From assembly GCF_019059575.1 (NCBI RefSeq), contig NW_024883024.1, positions 84,497 through 148,496 of the forward strand: a stretch of DNA of 64,000 nt, in the 5' to 3' direction. Source of the DNA: Amphibalanus amphitrite (taxonomy: Eukaryota; Arthropoda; Thecostraca; Balanomorpha; Balanidae). This document shows positions 31,301-40,884 of this stretch, in pieces; within the stretch, counting starts at the first letter, position 1, and each line of letters starts with the position of its first letter. The notes beneath the pieces are model-generated. The model did not search any database. It was not told where the DNA came from and saw only the letters and a program-made list of their open reading frames with translations. The position numbers and the translations under genes are program-made.

Positions 31301-32209
31301 GAGAAGCTGCACTCGGACCAGGGTCCGCAGTTCGAGGCAGGCCTGTTCAAGCTCATGTGCGACAGACTGGGGATCCACAAGACTCGAACAACCCCGTACA
31401 GACCCCAAAGCGACGGAATGGTCGAAAAATTCAACGGAACCTTGAAGGACATGGTCAGTAAATACATCAAAAAGGACGGGTCAGACTGGGACGTCGACAT
31501 CAAGGCGTACACGTTCGCCTACAACTCGTCGGTACACCACACCACCGGACACACGCCCTTCTCACTGGTCCACGGCTTCGAGCCGCGCACACCCCTGGAC
31601 GCGGAGTTCGGACCTCCACAACGACTGGTACCGGTACGAAGTTACGCGGAGGACCGGCTGGCCGCCATGAGAGCAGCTCGGGAGCTGGCGAAGAAGAACG
31701 CAGTGAGAGCCACGGATTACGCCACGGAGATGTATGACCGTAGGGCACGCCAAAAGGCGTATCACACCGGTGACAAGGTGTGGGTGCGCGACTTCCGGGC
31801 GGCAGCCGGCGGGAAGCCGAAACTCGGCCTACGGTACAAGGGCCCGTGGGTGGTAGAGGGCCACGGGAGTAAGGAAAGAAGAGGGGACACCTACCGAGTG
31901 CGGGACAGCGCCGGTAAGGTCAAAGTGTGGCACCACGACCACCTGAAGCCGTTCGAAGGCGACAACGGGGGTGGGGGTCCTCAGCGGTGCGGGCGTCCCG
32001 GGCAGCCCCCTGAGCTCTTCCTGGGTCGGACGGGCTGGTCACCGCGAGACAGCAGGCCGCTGATCGCGGTATGGTGCGCTCGGCATCGCCCAGATCACGG
32101 CGAGGGACACGAGCCGATCCCGACCGCCCTTGGGCCGCCTGCGCCGTACCGAACGCGGTACGGGCGGCTCAGCCGCCCTCTCGCCCAATACCAGGCGGGG
32201 GGCTCGTGA
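28319..32209 (+). CDS. pol: Retrotransposon Pol: RT, RNase H, integrase
   Basis: About 1296 codons continuing the protease frame. Reverse transcriptase: FCVDLRAVNGVTKG, then QFRVMAMGLKNASGTFQRLM and the catalytic YLDD at 29348-29359. RNase H: LYTDACNTSVGAVL, YDKELWAVVHAIRRFRQY, VVTDHRPLANI. Integrase: an HHCC zinc finger (from about 30,934, with CKTCILC near 31,040) and a catalytic triad at codons 31142 (D), 31316 (D) and 31424 (E), exactly 35 residues between the last two. A C-terminal KVWVRD...GPWVV...DHLKPF segment resembles the GPY/F module. No internal stops. The open frame actually starts 78 nt earlier, but those codons belong to the inserted element and are not pol. Confidence 0.93.
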   Translation, partial: YYTEVRPQRARVMLTQTVVVPPRSAMCVSARLLSLTGRSVPLLEGEGVIEPSGTLTREDLLMPREVVRIAAGGCVPVQLTNPGFEEATLLRGSDVGTFFAFSPVPDGEFELCEGQEARVNAVAEDGEPDTDECGSAGEHPDVDLSECDLSPSGKTRLQKPLTEYKDIFSRHDGDIGHTHLVEHQIDTGDARPIRQPPRRIPVSVRAQIERQKEQMLRDGIIEPSMSPWSSPVVLARKKDGTFRFCVDLRAVNGVTKGFAHPLPRIDSTLDSLAGASKFSTLDLASGYWQVGITPEDREKTAFSTGSGLHQFRVMAMGLKNASGTFQRLMELVLAGMDATTCLVYLDDIVLFNRSEDDHLSTLRDVFQRIREAGLKLKPKKCVLARKEVTFLGHRVSKDGVKPDPRNVEKVLSWKEPATSDEMCSFLGLCGYYARFIEHYTEVSRPLRVASQAPGKLKWTDEMRTSFGRLKQALSSPPLLALPTFRGTFVLYTDACNTSVGAVLTERVDGDERVIAYDSKVLSKAETRWPTYDKELWAVVHAIRRFRQYTVGAPFLVVTDHRPLANIPKSIAVERDGTGRRGRWAVELSSFEFEVQVRAGCAHGNADAMSRQPPGPTPSVVCMTRSEPAGSEAPPACRPPVDELGHRERPKAASTGLVRRCAQVCARAAALLTGTVRAVFRSAGPNRRLQSTPTPSHRVTVELQGPGTGRCGGGSPSSGCVTDVMTSRVQGTESASHCEGGRPSSGSAGEPGTQTAQADVEVDSASKILLVTGEDARAFAHTGVDGDAGDASPLEQRSAMQRAQEESSPLNYARRCIGQQTPFDIPMLEKWGQILGSGGHHVRMVDGLVGVDTTSGFRVAVPPSLRTRVMQLAHEPPTSGHMGHRRTTLRVKRNFVWPGMYKDIREYCKTCILCQRRNKPTPSPRAPMQTELATHPFERIAVDITEMATSAKGNRYALVVMDYFSKYVRVYPMPDQKTETILDGVLDWVYDFGVPEKLHSDQGPQFEAGLFKLMCDRLGIHKTRTTPYRPQSDGMVEKFNGTLKDMVSKYIKKDGSDWDVDIKAYTFAYNSSVHHTTGHTPFSLVHGFEPRTPLDAEFGPPQRLVPVRSYAEDRLAAMRAARELAKKNAVRATDYATEMYDRRARQKAYHTGDKVWVRDFRAAAGGKPKLGLRYKGPWVVEGHGSKERRGDTYRVRDSAGKVKVWHHDHLKPFEGDNGGGGPQRCGRPGQPPELFLGRTGWSPRDSRPLIAVWCARHRPDHGEGHEPIPTALGPPAPYRTRYGRLSRPLAQYQAGGS

Positions 32210-32416
32210 GCTGCGGGGACTGCAGCCACTAAAGCGTGTACAAATTCGATCGGTGTGAGGGAATGTATATGTGTATGTCGCTCGGGTGTTCTAGTGTTGC
32301 TCTAGTTTTGTTAAGGTAGTGCCAGGCTCAGGACGGGACCTAGTTAAGATTCCCTTGAAGTTGCCTGGGGTGATGTGCATGCCGTCGGGAGATTATCAAT
32401 TCCTTTTGTCCACAGT

Positions 32417-32851
32417 ATGGATCCTACTCCTAGCCTCCTGTCCGAGATCCTGGAGGGTTTCCAGGACGCATCGTTCGAGCACCTGTGGGGAGCGCACCAG
32501 ACGGTCGACACGGCGTCCGACCCCTTCCCGGCTGCGCCCGGCACGGTGGGGGGCGGTGCGCCCACACCTCCGCCGCACCTTAGCGCTCCGAAAAGCCACC
32601 TGATCATCGGGGACTCGATGGTCCGGCGCGCGAAGTTGCGCGCTGCAAGCCAAGATTCGTCGGGGCGGCTGAGTGAGCGGCCGTGCACCTCTCCTATGTG
32701 TAGGGGGGGTGTGTGTTGGGGAGCGACACACGGCCGCCCGGCCGGCAGTCGGCGGCGGGCGCCGGCCGCGAATCCTGCAGCTCTGCCGGTGATGACGCGG
32801 CGGCTGCGGCGGCCGCTGATTGGTCGGTGGGCGCCCAGCCCCCCTATATAA
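32417..32851 (+). CDS. Extra ORF between pol and 3' LTR
   Basis: ATG at 32417 opens MDPTPSLLSEILEGFQDASF and runs to PHLSAPKSHLIIGDSMVRRA, continuing into the 3' LTR and stopping at 32851. HLIIGDSMVRR resembles block I (GDS) of SGNH/GDSL-type hydrolase folds seen in some retroelement accessory proteins, but the rest of that domain is missing. No membrane segment is present, so it is not an envelope-like gene. It may be a captured fragment or non-coding. Confidence 0.4.
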   Translation: MDPTPSLLSEILEGFQDASFEHLWGAHQTVDTASDPFPAAPGTVGGGAPTPPPHLSAPKSHLIIGDSMVRRAKLRAASQDSSGRLSERPCTSPMCRGGVCWGATHGRPAGSRRRAPAANPAALPVMTRRLRRPLIGRWAPSPPI

Positions 32852-33058
32852 GGCGGTGCATCGCCGGCAGCAGTCAGACGCTGAGCGGTGCGCTCGGCGG
32901 TCGGAGCTCCGGGGCGGCAGCGAGGAGGGAAAGCTGACAAGAGGTCCAATGGGATAATCGGGGGTGACTGCGGATTGCGCTGGCGTGTACCGTACGATCA
33001 TTGTAAATATATTGATTAGCTGAACCGAGGTGTTTGCCGGTGGATGCGCGTCCGAACA
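32714..33058 (+). repeat. 3' LTR, intact
   Basis: 345 bp, TG...CA, TATATAAG at 32845. A G-rich stretch (TAGGGGGGGTGTG) immediately upstream may be the polypurine tract. Confidence 0.93.
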
Positions 33059-33159
33059 CAGCCGACGTCGGGGCGACGTCGGACCGACATCGGCCGCTGT
33101 TTTGACCGTTAAAATAATATAAACCACATGTTTCATGTTTCATAAAGAGCTTCTGTATT

Positions 33160-33648
33160 CAAAATATCCTCAGGAAACTCAAATCTTTTTCCACGCCGCA
33201 ACCAGCTGATCCGGACTGGACGGGAAACTTTGTCCCATTTGGGATTGCCCGTAAGCCGAGCTCGCCCGTAGCCGGGTGCGGTGAGTGCTTGGGGGCTGCT
33301 CGGCCTATCCTTTGGTCAGGCTCAGCCCCGGCAACTCACCAGGGCCGGGCCCAGTTCAGATAGAAAGGCCAGTCGGCAAGTGTCACTTTGCCAAAGTGCC
33401 ACTTATCAAAGGGACACTTTGGGAAACGTTGGTGCAGGTGTGTAAGAGTGGCTAACTATATGAATCCATTGTGGGGTCGCCCTTTCCAATAAGTGTCACG
33501 TAACAGCAATGGGACCAGGGACTCTATATGAACTGGACCCAGGGTGCTCGCCAAGAAGACCAATGTCTCCATCCTATCATCCTTCCGGCTCTGAAATGGT
33601 CTTGTCAGACCGAAAGGGCATAACCCAACAAAACAAACTAGATTCGCT
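33160..33648 (+). mobile_element. Longer SINE relative of the 5' LTR insertion
   Basis: Shares the TCCTCAGGA head, GCCCGTAGCCGGGTGCGGTG core, TCAGCCCCGGCAACTCAC and GACCAATGTCTCC...ATCCTTCCGGCTCTGA tail with 15,555-15,873. It has about 190 bp more in the middle (33,345-33,555), including AAGTGTCACTTTGCC repeats. Confidence 0.8.
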
Positions 33649-33651
33649 ATC

Positions 33652-33760
33652 TGGCTGCGTGGTGTAGTGGTTAGCGCACTAACCTCGCGTTCGAATGACA
33701 CGGGGTTCTAATCCCATCGCCGGATGATGCTTTTGGCGTGTTGTCCCAGTAAACATGCCG
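33652..33760 (+). mobile_element. tRNA-derived SINE head
   Basis: GTGGTGTAGTGGTTAGCGCA is an A-box-like promoter and GGGGTTCTAATCCCATC a B-box-like one, about 30 bp apart as in tRNAs. The arms do not fold into a good acceptor stem, so it is a SINE rather than a tRNA gene. A second, 5'-truncated unit follows at about 33,768. Each unit leads into CCC(A)RTAAACATGCCGACG. Confidence 0.72.
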
Positions 33761-33935
33761 ACGTCGGCGAATGGGGGGCTCGAATCCCGCCGCTGGTTGA
33801 TATTTTTGGCGCGTTGTCCCAATAAACATGCCGACGTCGGCCCCGTCGGTCTAACGACAAACGATCTCGTCAACCTCGGCAAACGACCTCGGCCCGACGT
33901 CGGCTCGACGTCGGCTGGACTTCGGCTGGACGTCG
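33757..33935. repeat. GACGTCGG satellite patch
   Basis: Same palindromic word family as 15,199-15,375, here directly downstream of the tRNA-derived SINE units. Confidence 0.8.
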
Positions 33936-33939
33936 GTCC

Positions 33940-34500
33940 CAAGCACATGAAATCGTGGTTTCATGCACTCCTTGTAAGGTCCGATCATGAAACCACGATT
34001 CCATGCGCTTGGGCTAGTGTTAGGTCATTTCCGGCGCCAAAATAACAGTTTTCATAGTTCCCCCATTGACTTACAGTGGTGAGGTCACGTGACCGAACTG
34101 ACCTCATGTGACCTATGGAAAAAATCCGAGATATACAAGTTGTGAGACCTCTGGAGGATACTACGTCTTGTAAGTTTCAACTTCCTGTGAAAGTTCCTCT
34201 GGCACTGAGGGCGTTGCAAAGTTGCAACATCCGAGGACCGTGCAGAGATTCATTTATGACGTCATAGGTCAGTGACCTGACCTGACCTGAAAGGGCCGTT
34301 GGTGTCAAAAGATTCAGCTTGAAGAAAAGATTATGTATGCCAAGTTTCAGCTGTCTACACTCAGCGTGTTTTGAGCTGTTGCGAAAAAACCTATGTATGA
34401 GGCGGCACCCGCCCCGCCCCTTCTCGGCCGGCGATTAATGTACTAGTTTATGTACATTGTACATGTATGAGCAGATGTATGTAGTATTTTAGCATATGCC
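33940..34500. mobile_element. Half of a palindromic TTAA element plus host flank
   Basis: Matches 47,690-48,260: the AAATCGTGGTTTCATGCACT palindrome, CCCCCATTGACTTACA, TGACCTGACCTGACC, GGCGGCACCCGCCCC, then TTAATGTACTAG. The left arm is missing. Confidence 0.72.
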
Positions 34501-34735
34501 GAAGTATGCCTTTAGCATTAGCGCGAGCGTGCGGTAAAAGCTTTTTGGATTAAACCGCATAATGTTGAAGTCAATTGAGCAAAGGTTTCGGCCCATGGGC
34601 AAAACATTTTATCAGCGAGATTTTGTAGCATTTCCTGAGGCGGAGGAAGGTGCTGGAAAAGAGCTTAACTGATAGAAATCTAACGTGAACTTACGTGTTG
34701 CATTTGGTCGCTTTGAACTATTGAACAGATTGTAA

Positions 34736-36923
34736 CAGGGCCTATTTTAACATGTTAACTGGGGTGGCAAAACCCACCCCAGTGGTGCGGTTTTCCACCC
34801 AAGTCGTCTTGCTTTGCCACCCCAGTGCAAAACAGCCCAAAAGTCTGCCCACAGATATTGGCTGCCGACAATCACGGAGGCGACACATTCTTGGGGCGAA
34901 CTCAGCTTGACAGGGGGAAAAGGGCTCACTGAGGCGCCACCACCACCAATGGGATGCCCTCTCACTACTGGGGGCGCCCTGCCGCAACTGTGGCGCCCTA
35001 CTTTTTTATAAATTTAGCTTGAATGTTTGAATGGACGGATTGACAGAGCCGGAGCCCACGCTAAGCAGAGCTTGTTGCGTAGACCCCGACCCCTACCGTC
35101 TGATCGCGCAATTCCGGGTAACGGAATAATTTAGATGCCTAAGTTTAACGTGCCCTTCAAAGCCGGACACAACCTGTCCCACTCAACTGACTTCAACTGG
35201 CTGCGGCTGCTCCCACCAACCGCAGACCATCCCCGTCAGGAGTCTCAAATATCGAGCACCGGAGCGACTCGAACCCGGGCTCTCACTACCGGGAGTCCGG
35301 TGCTCTACCAACTGAGCTATGGGACTCTCTAATTCGATTGGGACACACTACCGGCAATGGGGCGCCCTACCAGCACTTGGGCGCCTACCACGACTGAAGA
35401 GCCCTATCAACATTCGGGCGCCCAGACACGATTGGGGCGCCACACCACTACTGGGGCGCCAACTGCACCTTTGGGAGCCCTATCAGTATCGGCCGCAAAA
35501 TTAAATTTGTCATTTGGCTATGAGACAGGCCGTGTGATCAACAATGGATTTTCAAACGCACGTGCACGCATTGCTTCTGACGAGGGTATTTCCAAGAGAA
35601 AAATCTGGCGGGCGGCGGTTTAACCCGCGCCCCACTGGGGGTCCTGGATTTCCACGCCCTGCTGGGGAGGGGGGGGGGGGGCGGGGATTTGAACACCCCC
35701 TTCTAAGTCGGCTCCTGGGCCAAGTAGCGACACGCGGTAAGCGGCATCCGAAAGGACGTCAAAAACCATGACGAAAATACCCACTTGTTATTTTTTTAGG
35801 TCAGGTCAAAGGTCAGGTCACCAAAGGTCATCAAAGGTCAAATTTTGTTATTTCAACATTTTTCGAAACTGCCGACGGACAACTCGGGAACCAATAGAGC
35901 TACAGCGCCGCGGAAAAGCGCAATCGATAGCTCTTTTACAGGGCTTTCTGAATAATGTTCTCAGGTTTGACCTCAGGTCAACGGTTTAGCCTCCAGAGTG
36001 CAAAAACTTCGTTTTCTTCAATAACTTTTGACTCAAGAGAGACACGACAGTATTTTTGCCAGCATGGTGTTCCTCTCGTCTAGACGCGTCGAATGAACTA
36101 TAATTTGACCTTGAAAGGTCAACTTGAAAATTTGACTACAGGTCAAGGTAATGACCTGACCGGAAAAGGTCGTGCTGCATATCAGTCGATCCGCAACGTC
36201 GAGCCGAACACATCTAAGGCGTTTTCATCGCTCTAGCTTGCCTCTATCAGAAGTTATTAGCGAAAAACTGTTAGATACCATTCGTGACCTGATATGACCT
36301 CGGGGGCATAACGAGGGGTCACGGGTGCCATTTTCTGGTTCAGCGTGTCATGTTAACTCGTAATTTAGTGTTTGAAAATGTTTAGAATGGCGTTCGTCTA
36401 AAAGAGGCGCTTTTCAATTTTCTCCCATTGACTTATACCTAATGGAGAGGTCGAAAAATTGACCTGACCTTAGGTCATCGATATCGAAATTTCAAGATAA
36501 AGTGACCTCGAGTGACGCCGGCTGCTTGGTATGGGAAGGTGTTTATCATGGACGGATCGGGGGGGGGGGGGGGGGGATTTGAGGGCCATCGGCATAAGCA
36601 GTAAAAGTTCTCTGACGAAAGGGGGTTGCACCATGCACAGCCGACTTTTGGCTTAATTCTTTCCATGCATCGCCCGAAAGGGCTATGTTAGAAAAAAAAA
36701 CTATGCCAACAAAGGCCTCCAGACACTTTCCCGAAACGTTAGTCCTTACGTACTACCGTCACAAAGAAAAGATTCTGAGACTCGATCGCGACGCCCCCCC
36801 CCCCATCGAAATGCTGCGCACAGCAGTATTTCGGTGGGGGGGGGGGGGGGGGCGCCAACACAAGAGACAGGGGCGCCACCACTGCCTGGCCACCCCAGTC
36901 CAATTGTCTTAAAATAGGCCCTG
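34736..36923. mobile_element. hAT-like element, 2.2 kb
   Basis: Flanked by an exact 8-bp duplication GATTGTAA (34728-34735 and 36924-36931). Ends CAGGGCCTATTTTAA and its complement, with ACTGGGGTGGC repeated subterminally. CAGGG ends and 8-bp duplications are hAT hallmarks. No transposase. Contains GGGCGCC-rich repeats, a tRNA-like sequence and part of a CCCGCGCCCC-ended element starting at TTAA 35620. Confidence 0.9.
35261..35329 (-). tRNA. tRNA-like sequence, probably a pseudogene or SINE head
   Basis: On the minus strand, CCCATAGCTCAGTTGGTAGA (D arm and A box) and CCGGGTTCGAGTCGC (T arm and B box) are excellent. The anticodon arm (ACCGGACTCCCGGT) leaves only a four-base loop if fully paired, and the acceptor stem is poor, so function is doubtful and no amino acid can be assigned. 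Confidence 0.45.
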
Positions 36924-36931
36924 GATTGTAA

Positions 36932-38737
36932 ATGTTGGTTTTCAATAAGATAATATTTTACATCCTAATGTACAGACAGATTAATTAATCACCTACATTT
37001 ACAGCGTCAATTTCATGCCTTTTACAACTGCAATGAATTGACAAAAAACGCATTTCACATTGATCAGTAAAAACTTTATTCATATTGACATGGGTAAAAA
37101 ACCAAGCGCTCACTTCACAAGATTGTATACCTTCCACTCTTCTCTAATATTGAAAACAAACGTTACTCTAGCTTCTTATATGACATAGATTGAAGTAGGT
37201 GTTCTTGGTTTGATATGAATCCAACTCAGAACCAGACACAAGGATGGAACACAGTGATCTTGAGTCGGCTTGGTTTATTATCTTGGTCAGGGAATCAGAG
37301 GCGGCGGAAGGTATTTTGGGATGGGGGGGCACACCTGATCCTTCCCGGAACCTAGGGTACCCCCAAATCTAGTTTTCTCACCGGTTTTAGGCCACTTATT
37401 TTTCACCCCTTGGCCTTTACAACGAAAAATCGAAACGAAAACATTTGCAAAAAGTGGGATATCCCGTCTCATCTGAGTCAAGGAACTACCTTTTTGGTAA
37501 CTTGGAATAAACGTTTAAAGCTTTCACACATGAGCTGTCAAATCAGGTATAGAGGGGGATTTTTTTACTTAAATAGGTATTGTCTTCCATTCAGCTTTTC
37601 TTTGAGGCCCACGGCCGCCAATATAGGGAGGACAAGCTGCCCCGACGGTTCCTGGCCCTATGAAACTTTGTGGGGGCAGCGCCTGCGCCCCCCACGGCCC
37701 CAGAGTTGTGGGGGCAGGCTACCCCCATGCTGCCCCCCGGCTCACGAGTCTATGCCGGCTGGCGTCTGGCAGAGTCGCGGGGAAAGGCCTGTGGCACGCT
37801 CAGACGCGCTTCTGTGACGTCCGCATGCCGGGCCACTCGCGTTCCGTCCTACTCTTCCGGTTACCGGTAGCTCGTAGATAGCTGCTTGATTTCTGAGCAT
37901 TATGTGTGGAGGGCGTTTGGTGGAAATGTATGATATTTAGAGAATGAATATGTGCTTACATGTTGTCACAGTCTTCTGCGTTAGAACGCTCCATAATGAA
38001 GGTTGTTTCTGGTTAACATTTCGAAAAGGTAATAAATCTATGAAATTATGTTGGTAGATTTCCGATTTCGATTCCTCCGGTTGGAGGGTCTCAAATACCT
38101 ACATTACGAGCCCTCCCCCCGCCGAAAAGTTGGAGGGGCTCAGCCCCCGCTAGCCCCTCCAGCCGGTTCCCGGGAACCGCCCCTCTGGTTCCCGCGCCAC
38201 TGCGGCAAGTCCAGTTCAAATACGTGTAGCACGCTGTGGCTGTCGCCGTGACTGTTGTTCGCGTTGAACAACTTGCTTCCTTTAAACCAATGACGTCATT
38301 AAAGTTAGCCAATTATTGGCTATTGCAAACCTTTTTGGTTGGTAACACTCGCACTGCAAAATGCTAGCCAATGTGATCAAAATATGTACGACGACATTGA
38401 CAACAATATCAATCCATTCCAAATTACTCGCTCTATTACCTAACTTAAAAAGGTACTCAGCCAAACTGGCATATGTTCATGACGTAGTATGGAAGTATTG
38501 TGGTACTTCGTCGATAACAATTTGGGGGGGGGGGCAAAAAGATATGTTTGCACCCCCACCCTGGAAGATGGGGGGGGGGCGCCGTGCCCCCGCTGCCCCC
38601 CCGCTTCCGCCGCCACTGCAGGGAATATGTACATTTTTAGTTCTTGATATTCTGTCTTGGTTTTTTCACTTCTTTCAAGCATGTAAAATTGTTAAAGGAG
38701 CTTAAATATGGAAATTAAACGGCATATGCTAAAATAA
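36932..38737. other. Transposon-rich DNA, no gene recognised
   Basis: AT-rich DNA to 37,280, then patches of G-run-rich sequence (37,310-37,380; 37,600-37,860; 38,090-38,210; 38,520-38,630) that look like ends of hAT-type elements. Boundaries could not be paired. Confidence 0.4.
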
Positions 38738-38877
38738 ATATCACACTTGGGCCGGAATGTTTCATTCAGGACCTCGGGCTTTGTTGAATTTTCCGCCCTC
38801 GACCTTCGGTCTCGTGCGGAAAACTCAACAAATCCCTCGGTCCTGAATGAAACATTTTACCGGCCCCGTGTGATATT
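38738..38877. mobile_element. 140-bp foldback MITE
   Basis: ATATCACACTTGGGCCGG at the left and CCGGCCCCGTGTGATAT at the right, continuing as TTTCATTCAGGACC against GGTCCTGAATGAAA and AACTCAACAAA-type inner arms. Nearly all of it is stem. Confidence 0.82.
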
Positions 38878-38884
38878 ATATAAT

Positions 38885-39142
38885 CTCACCTAAAATATAT
38901 CACTAATTCATGTTCGACACATGCTTATGTTGTTACAAATATTCACTCATTATATTTTCAATTTATTTGACTTTTATGCATGACGAATATTTACTTCTCA
39001 AAAATAGGTGCTATCTCCAAAATGAAAATTTTTCAGATTTCGGGGACCACACCATCGGATTCCTCACAAAATTTTGGTTCAGAAAACATTAAAATTGGAG
39101 ATGGGTATTTTCAAAAGTTATTTACCGTCTTTTGGGGCAATG
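38885..39142 (+). repeat. Solo copy of the 45.5/48.5-kb inverted arm
   Basis: TCATGTTCGACACAT, TGACGAATATTTACTT, TCGGGGACCACACCATCGG and ACCGTCTTTTGGGGCAATG match both arms of 45,479-48,531. Confidence 0.82.
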
Positions 39143-39223
39143 TGCTTGCATTGCAATAAACATCTAATAATTTGCATGTGTGTAGGGTAACTATCATTCG
39201 GTGTAATTTGCTACGAAACAGAT

Positions 39224-39486
39224 TAGAGATGTCAATCGGATACCAACTTTTTGGTATACCGATACCAAACCGATACCAACTTGGTATTTGGTATTTCAAT
39301 CGTAATGTGTTTGGTATTTTGTTGGTATCATAAGCCCTTACTAATGTGTAAGAGGCTAAGAAATCGGTAAAAAGTTGGTATTTCCCCTCAGTTTCCCAAG
39401 TTGGTTTGGTTTCGGTATTTTCCCATGGTTTTGGTTGGTATTTGGTTTGGTATCGGTATTCCGATTTTCCGTAATTGACATCACTA
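39224..39486. mobile_element. 263-bp hAT-like MITE rich in TTGGTAT
   Basis: Exact 8-bp duplication AAACAGAT (39216-39223 and 39487-39494). Ends TAGAGATGTCAAT and ATTGACATCACTA. The interior is mostly TTGGTATTTGG and GATACC words. Confidence 0.9.
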
Positions 39487-40084
39487 AAACAGATCCTTTG
39501 CTGGGGATCACAAAAGTCACCCCAACCCAACTCTTTTTGACGAACCAATCGGCCTGCATTTATCCGCCCCTGCTTACCGTAAATCATAAAAGTGTGCCAG
39601 GAACGACAATAGGACTGAACACGACTCCCTAAACAGAGGCTAAACCGCAAAGTCACCGTGGCCCATCTACCAGTGTCTCATTTTTCAATGTTTTGACTCT
39701 CGTCCTCCCACTTTGATGGATTCTATGGAAATCCGAACAGTGGGAGGTCTTTTGCCAGTGAATGACACCGGTCGGGCCGAGCGGTTATCCTCAGTTCTTT
39801 TCAGACGGCTCTGTCAGTCGCTATCCGAAGCACGCCCGTCCACCGATACCTGATCTGCCATAGTCCAAGTCTAAAAGCGTGCGGTAGTCTCCGCCTACCC
39901 TCAGCTTCTTCTGTGGCGCTGGTATCTTCGGTCGTCTCCGGCTGGTGAACCCGTCTCTGGCATTGTCTCGGAGCTCACAGGTCAAGACAATCGACTTTCC
40001 GACTCTGCATGTGGGGTCTCAGCCGTGTGGTGAATAGAAAATCAACCACATCGCGTTCCCGATTGCGATCATCAGGTTGAGCTG

Positions 40085-40190
40085 TCAGTCTTCAGTCGTC
40101 AGTCGTCAGCGGTCACTCGTCAGCCTTCAGTCGTCAGTCTTCAGTCGTCAGTCGTCGATCATCAGTCATCAATCGTCCGTCACCAGAAGT
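40085..40190. repeat. TCAGTCGTCAG tandem repeat
   Basis: Imperfect TCAGTCGTCAGTCTTCAG units about 200 bp upstream of the exon at 40,380. Confidence 0.85.
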
Positions 40191-40379
40191 CGATCGTTTC
40201 TCCTCACTCTTCAATCATCAGAAAATTGACTCATCTTGAAATTGAAACGGCCGCTCGTCCCACCACATACTTCTTCTCTGCGCTCCCGACGAGCACGTCA
40301 GGGGCCTCTGTGACCAGGCGGCGAGCTCCCAGTGACCTGCCGTTACCCGCTGACCTGCCGCTCCTGGTGACCTGACACG

Positions 40380-40505
40380 ATGAGGATCACCACACCTCTG
40401 CTACTGCTGTTCGTGTGTCTGAACTCAGTCAGTGGGTACGGCCTCAACTTCGTCCGCTTCGTGACCAACTTCTTCATACACCCGGCGCTGCTGGACGACT
40501 GGGAG
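40380..40505 (+). CDS. Signal-peptide first exon A
   Basis: 42 codons ending exactly at GAG|GTGAGA, phase 0. MRITTPLLLLFVCLNSVSG is a clear secretory signal, followed by YGLNFVRFVTNFFIHPALLD and DWE. Two similar exons follow at 43,108 and 49,528, with the same length, phase and arrangement: a signal, then an N-F motif, aromatic/proline residues, A-L and an acidic or basic end. I do not recognise the family. The next exon may be 59,177. It may be an alternative first exon or the start of a separate gene. Confidence 0.6.
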
Positions 40506-40532
40506 GTGAGAGACAAGGAGAGAGAGAGCGGG

Positions 40533-40674
<142 letters not shown>

Positions 40675-40884
40675 CAGAGAGAAGGGGTGAACTCATTGGC
40701 CTCGGATATCGGCAGTTATTAGTTCTTGGTTTTGTTTGAAAAGTTGATTTATGAGACAGAAACATTTTGCCCATTACGTTGGTCAAAAATATTTATTGAT
40801 GTTTGCCTGATTAAAGTTGTTTTCTCTCCTATCAAAGACAGTTGATTCAAAACAAACATTTACATCCAGCTCTCACGTGTCAGC

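Larger units (their letters stand above)
15392..33058 (+). mobile_element. Ty3/gypsy-type LTR retrotransposon, twice interrupted
   Basis: LTRs start TG and end CA and are flanked by a 4-bp target duplication CAGC (15388-15391 and 33059-33062). The order is gag, protease, RT, RNase H, integrase, the Ty3/gypsy order. The two LTRs look identical apart from a SINE in the 5' copy, which implies recent arrival. A 10.5-kb insertion separates protease from RT. Without insertions the element would be about 6.9 kb. The open frames suggest it was functional until interrupted. Confidence 0.92.

Noticed and set aside
35261-35329. Functional tRNA gene
   Set aside because: The D and T arms are good but the anticodon and acceptor arms do not fold; it lies inside a transposon.
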